Assembly: GCA_016302725.1 (NCBI GenBank)
Contig: JAEDNB010000102.1
Location: 1-7,581 of the forward strand
Direction of reading: 5' to 3'
Length of the DNA: 7,581 nt
From: Lentisphaeria bacterium
GTDB lineage: Bacteria; Verrucomicrobiota; Lentisphaeria; Oligosphaerales; Oligosphaeraceae
The notes beneath the pieces were generated by a model. That model was not told the DNA's origin. It made no database searches and saw only the letters and a list, made by a program, of their open reading frames with translations. A program made the translations under genes and the position numbers. Positions within the stretch are counted from its first letter, which is position 1; each line of letters opens with the position of its first letter. Of the stretch, positions 6,208 to 7,581 are shown piece after piece.

Positions 6208-6216
6208 GTCCCGTCC

Positions 6217-6963
6217 CTATTTTCTGTCCTGCCACTTCCAGTCGTAGAACATGGGCTTCCAATGCGCCAGGTCCCCGGCAAACAACTCCTGGCCGGCCAG
6301 GGACTCCACATGCCCGTCGAACATCAGCAGGTTGGCGGCGCCCCCATGGCGCACGCTCACAGGATACCATCCGTTGCCCTCGTGCACCTCGCCCTCCGCA
6401 TAGTAGCCGCCATGGGCCGACAGCAGGGCGCTGCAGCCCTCCTTGACGGCGGGATGGCGACCCAGGGTGTCCGTGGCCGAGTCCCCGAGCCAAATGTGGT
6501 CGCTGGGGACCTGGCCATGCTCCCGCTGCTGGCGACGGGTGAACCGGGGATGGAGGGAGTTGTAGTTGTCGGAGACGCCCTCGTAGTGCATCCCGTAGGA
6601 AAAGCCCATGCGGGGACGGACGTTGGGCGGAATCTCCCCAAAGGCAAAGGTGTCCCGCTCCTGGGGACACATCAGCCCTTCGTTGGGAAGACCATGGGAA
6701 TAGTGGAGGAAATACAGCCAGTTCTGCATGGGATCCTGCTCGTAAATCCGAATGGCCGGCAACAGGACGTCGTCATTGTCGTCCGAATAGATGGACAGCG
6801 CCATCCCCATGGCCTTCAAGTTGCCGCCGCAGGTGACTCCCTGCGCCTTGGACAGGCTGTCGCTGTAGACGGGTATCCCCAAGACCGCCAGGACCGCCAG
6901 GAAGGCGACGACGACAAGCAGTTCACAAAGGGTAAAATGGACAAGACGACATTGGCTCCTCAT
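6217..6963 (-). CDS. Pseudopilin A, divergent H-X9-DG prepilin-like protein (248 aa)
   Basis: A paralogue of pseudopilin B and the first gene of the cassette. The ATG at 6963 is chosen because GGAGGAGG (6970-6977) lies 6 nt upstream; the open frame reaches 7074 but that part is not prepilin-like and covers the operator region. The N-terminus MRSQCRLVHFTLCELLVVV is an unusual variant: His9 precedes the expected cut site, Cys13 replaces the usual Ile, while Glu14 (mature +5) is kept. The hydrophobic helix runs to about residue 32. IYSDDND (58-64) and H206-X9-D216-G217 match the H-X9-DG family. GNGWYPVSVRHG and the tail WKPMFYDWKWQD match pseudopilin B closely, while the middle is divergent. C45 and C99 correspond to C41 and C95 of B. 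It is expected to be a minor pseudopilin in a type II-like assembly and could act with the secreted hydrolase encoded 21 nt downstream. Without a classical cut site it may be processed poorly or stay as a membrane anchor. Confidence 0.9.
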   Translation of the reverse strand: MRSQCRLVHFTLCELLVVVAFLAVLAVLGIPVYSDSLSKAQGVTCGGNLKAMGMALSIYSDDNDDVLLPAIRIYEQDPMQNWLYFLHYSHGLPNEGLMCPQERDTFAFGEIPPNVRPRMGFSYGMHYEGVSDNYNSLHPRFTRRQQREHGQVPSDHIWLGDSATDTLGRHPAVKEGCSALLSAHGGYYAEGEVHEGNGWYPVSVRHGGAANLLMFDGHVESLAGQELFAGDLAHWKPMFYDWKWQDRK

Positions 6964-6969
6964 GGCAGG

Positions 6970-6977
6970 CCTCCTCC
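6970..6977 (-). promoter_or_regulatory. Ribosome binding site deciding the pseudopilin A start
   Basis: GGAGGAGG on the minus strand, 6 nt before the ATG at 6963, is a near-perfect Shine-Dalgarno. It rejects the upstream in-frame extension to 7074. Confidence 0.8.
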
Positions 6978-7048
6978 AACAGAACACACACAAAAAACAC
7001 TTCCCCAGCCAATCCATACCTTCACGCGGAAAACCTCCCAGGTTCTCG

Positions 7049-7063
7049 TGAATCGTATTAGCA
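7049..7063 (-). repeat. Operator-like 15-bp direct repeat, copy 1
   Basis: The minus strand reads TGCTAATACGATTCA, identical to 7080-7094. Spacing is 31 bp start to start, close to three helical turns, so two bound proteins would sit on the same face. It lies about 85 bp before the start codon of pseudopilin A. The regulator is unknown. Confidence 0.6.
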
Positions 7064-7079
7064 TACAGAAGCAAAGAAA

Positions 7080-7094
7080 TGAATCGTATTAGCA
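7080..7094 (-). repeat. Operator-like 15-bp direct repeat, copy 2
   Basis: An exact second copy of TGCTAATACGATTCA. A decayed third copy (TGCTAAAATTC on the minus strand, ending at 7105) begins 11 bp further upstream, just beside the candidate -10 element. Confidence 0.6.
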
Positions 7095-7107
7095 GAATTT
7101 TAGCACA

Positions 7108-7154
7108 CTAATAAACCACACATCGGAAAAATTTCAATCCATTTTTTTTTTTTT
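7108..7154 (-). promoter_or_regulatory. Candidate promoter of the cassette with A-tract UP-like element
   Basis: On the minus strand TTGAAA (7132-7137) is followed after 18 nt by TATTAG (7108-7113). These are five and four matches to the sigma-70 -35 and -10 consensus. A run of 13 A (7142-7154) sits 4 nt upstream of the -35, as an UP element would. Transcription would start near 7100, with the TGCTAA repeats at and just after the start site, a position fitting a repressor. This is pattern matching only. Confidence 0.35.
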
Positions 7155-7210
7155 CAAAATTGGACAGATTTTTCATCCCTTCCTGGGGGGGGGCGGGGTT
7201 TAGCGGGGGC

Positions 7211-7247
7211 AAAAAGAAGGCCGGGCCATGGGGTGCATGGCCCGGCC
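7211..7247 (-). terminator. Strong intrinsic terminator of the isomerase-like gene
   Basis: GGCCGGGCCATG (7219-7230) and CATGGCCCGGCC (7236-7247) form a perfect 12-bp stem with a 5-nt loop. On the minus strand the stem is followed immediately by TTCTTTTT. It lies about 31 nt after the stop at 7279, so the upstream gene is transcriptionally separated from the cassette. Confidence 0.88.
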
Positions 7248-7278
7248 GGTCCGTGGTCAATTATTTTCTACCGTCCTG

Positions 7279-7581
7279 TCAATCCAGGAACTTGCGGAGT
7301 CCCTTGAGGCATCGGTCCATGGCTTCCAGGGGAGGGAAGGCGGGGGATTCGTATTCGATGACGAACCAGTCGGTTTCCTGTTTTTTGCGGCAGAGGGCCA
7401 CCAGTTCCTTCCAGGGGCAGTCGTCCTCGCCGATGACGGGGTCGAATCCTTTGGCGAGGCTGTAGGGCTTTGCGTGGACGGAGCGGCATCGTCCTTCCAG
7501 GCGGGCCATTTCCTCCATGACGGTGGCACCGGCTTCCATGGCGTTTCCGGTATCCAGCTGGGCCAGGACCCTGGGGGAGGA
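7279..7581 (-). CDS. Sugar phosphate isomerase/epimerase-like TIM-barrel protein, C-terminal part
   Basis: This gene runs off the right edge of the window; 100 C-terminal residues are present. They match the end of the xylose isomerase-like TIM-barrel family (IolE/YcjR-like sugar phosphate isomerases or epimerases). Residues 9-14 are LDTGNA, 33-41 are RSVHAKPYS (the family's metal/substrate His in the VHLKDYS-type strand), 46-54 are FDPVIGEDD followed by W57 (the GEGDVDW-type loop), and 72-78 are WFVIEYE. The chain ends with the usual amphipathic helix LEAMDRCLKGLRKFLD. The enzyme should be cytoplasmic and act on a free or phosphorylated sugar, or on an inositol derivative. An internal ATG at 7539 is not a start, because family homology continues upstream of it to the window edge. 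A strong terminator follows. It neighbours the glycosidase cassette in the same orientation, which fits a carbohydrate-use region, but it is not co-transcribed with it. Confidence 0.9.
   Translation of the reverse strand, partial: SSPRVLAQLDTGNAMEAGATVMEEMARLEGRCRSVHAKPYSLAKGFDPVIGEDDCPWKELVALCRKKQETDWFVIEYESPAFPPLEAMDRCLKGLRKFLD

Larger units (their letters stand above)
6964..7210. other. Gene-free control region of the pseudopilin/hydrolase cassette
   Basis: This 247-nt stretch, between the isomerase terminator and pseudopilin A, is much more AT-rich than the coding DNA. It contains a 13-nt A/T tract (7142-7154), a candidate -35/-10 pair, and two exact copies of a 15-bp motif. A run of nine G (7185-7193) separates it from the terminator. 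I see no gene in it. Confidence 0.6.

Noticed and set aside
6964..7074. N-terminal extension of pseudopilin A by 37 residues
   Set aside because: GGAGGAGG lies 6 nt before the ATG at 6963, the prepilin leader must be short, and the extension covers one operator repeat.
4153..7092. 979-codon open frame on the plus strand, antisense to the hydrolase and pseudopilin A
   Set aside because: Its translation is dominated by Gly, Val, Gln and Glu without domain signatures, and it mirrors the minus-strand genes that have signal peptides, motifs and ribosome binding sites. Long antisense frames are expected opposite GC-rich genes.
7181..7210. G-run (nine G) plus further G tracts as a quadruplex regulator
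   Set aside because: G-runs are common in this GC-rich window and the site lies just beyond the terminator; there is no evidence tying it to control of either gene.

Overview
The window is a GC-rich bacterial segment in which every supported gene lies on the minus strand. Genes start behind strong AGGAGG-type ribosome binding sites. Two genes encode type II pseudopilin-like proteins with a near-canonical FTLIE N-terminus and a C-terminal H-X9-DG motif. That combination, next to a CBM9-like/DUF4091 secreted hydrolase, is typical of the PVC group and most of all of Lentisphaerota (Victivallis-like bacteria). This placement is an inference from protein style; no rRNA or other marker gene is present.

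In transcription order (high to low coordinates) the layout is as follows. (1) 7279-7581 is the 3' end of a sugar phosphate isomerase/epimerase-like TIM-barrel gene, closed by a strong intrinsic terminator at 7211-7247. (2) 6964-7210 is a gene-free region with a candidate promoter and a repeated 15-bp operator-like motif. (3) 2201-6963 holds a divergent pseudopilin (A), then a secreted 915-residue GH123/DUF4091-like protein with an N-terminal CBM9-like domain, then a 416-residue cytoplasmic protein resembling alpha/alpha-barrel glycosidases whose start overlaps the previous stop by 4 nt (ATGA). (4) 1401-2141 is a second pseudopilin (B), 59 nt further on and probably in the same transcript, ending at a likely terminator (1344-1378). 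(5) 674-1400 has no gene but is full of small repeats: inverted copies of a 9-nt-periodic CACGGAG element, a 13-bp hairpin and a three-copy TCTAGA tandem. (6) 197-673 is a Fur-superfamily regulator with all the metal-site residues of PerR. (7) 1-196 is GC-rich and shows no gene.

The central four genes look like a glycan-processing cassette. An exported glycosidase-like protein and a cytoplasmic partner are bracketed by two paralogous pseudopilins that share a strongly conserved C-terminal block. Most notable are this pseudopilin-hydrolase-hydrolase-pseudopilin arrangement, the repeated motif in front of it, and the composite inverted-repeat element at about 1053-1317. Substrate, regulator and function of the pseudopilins cannot be read from the sequence.
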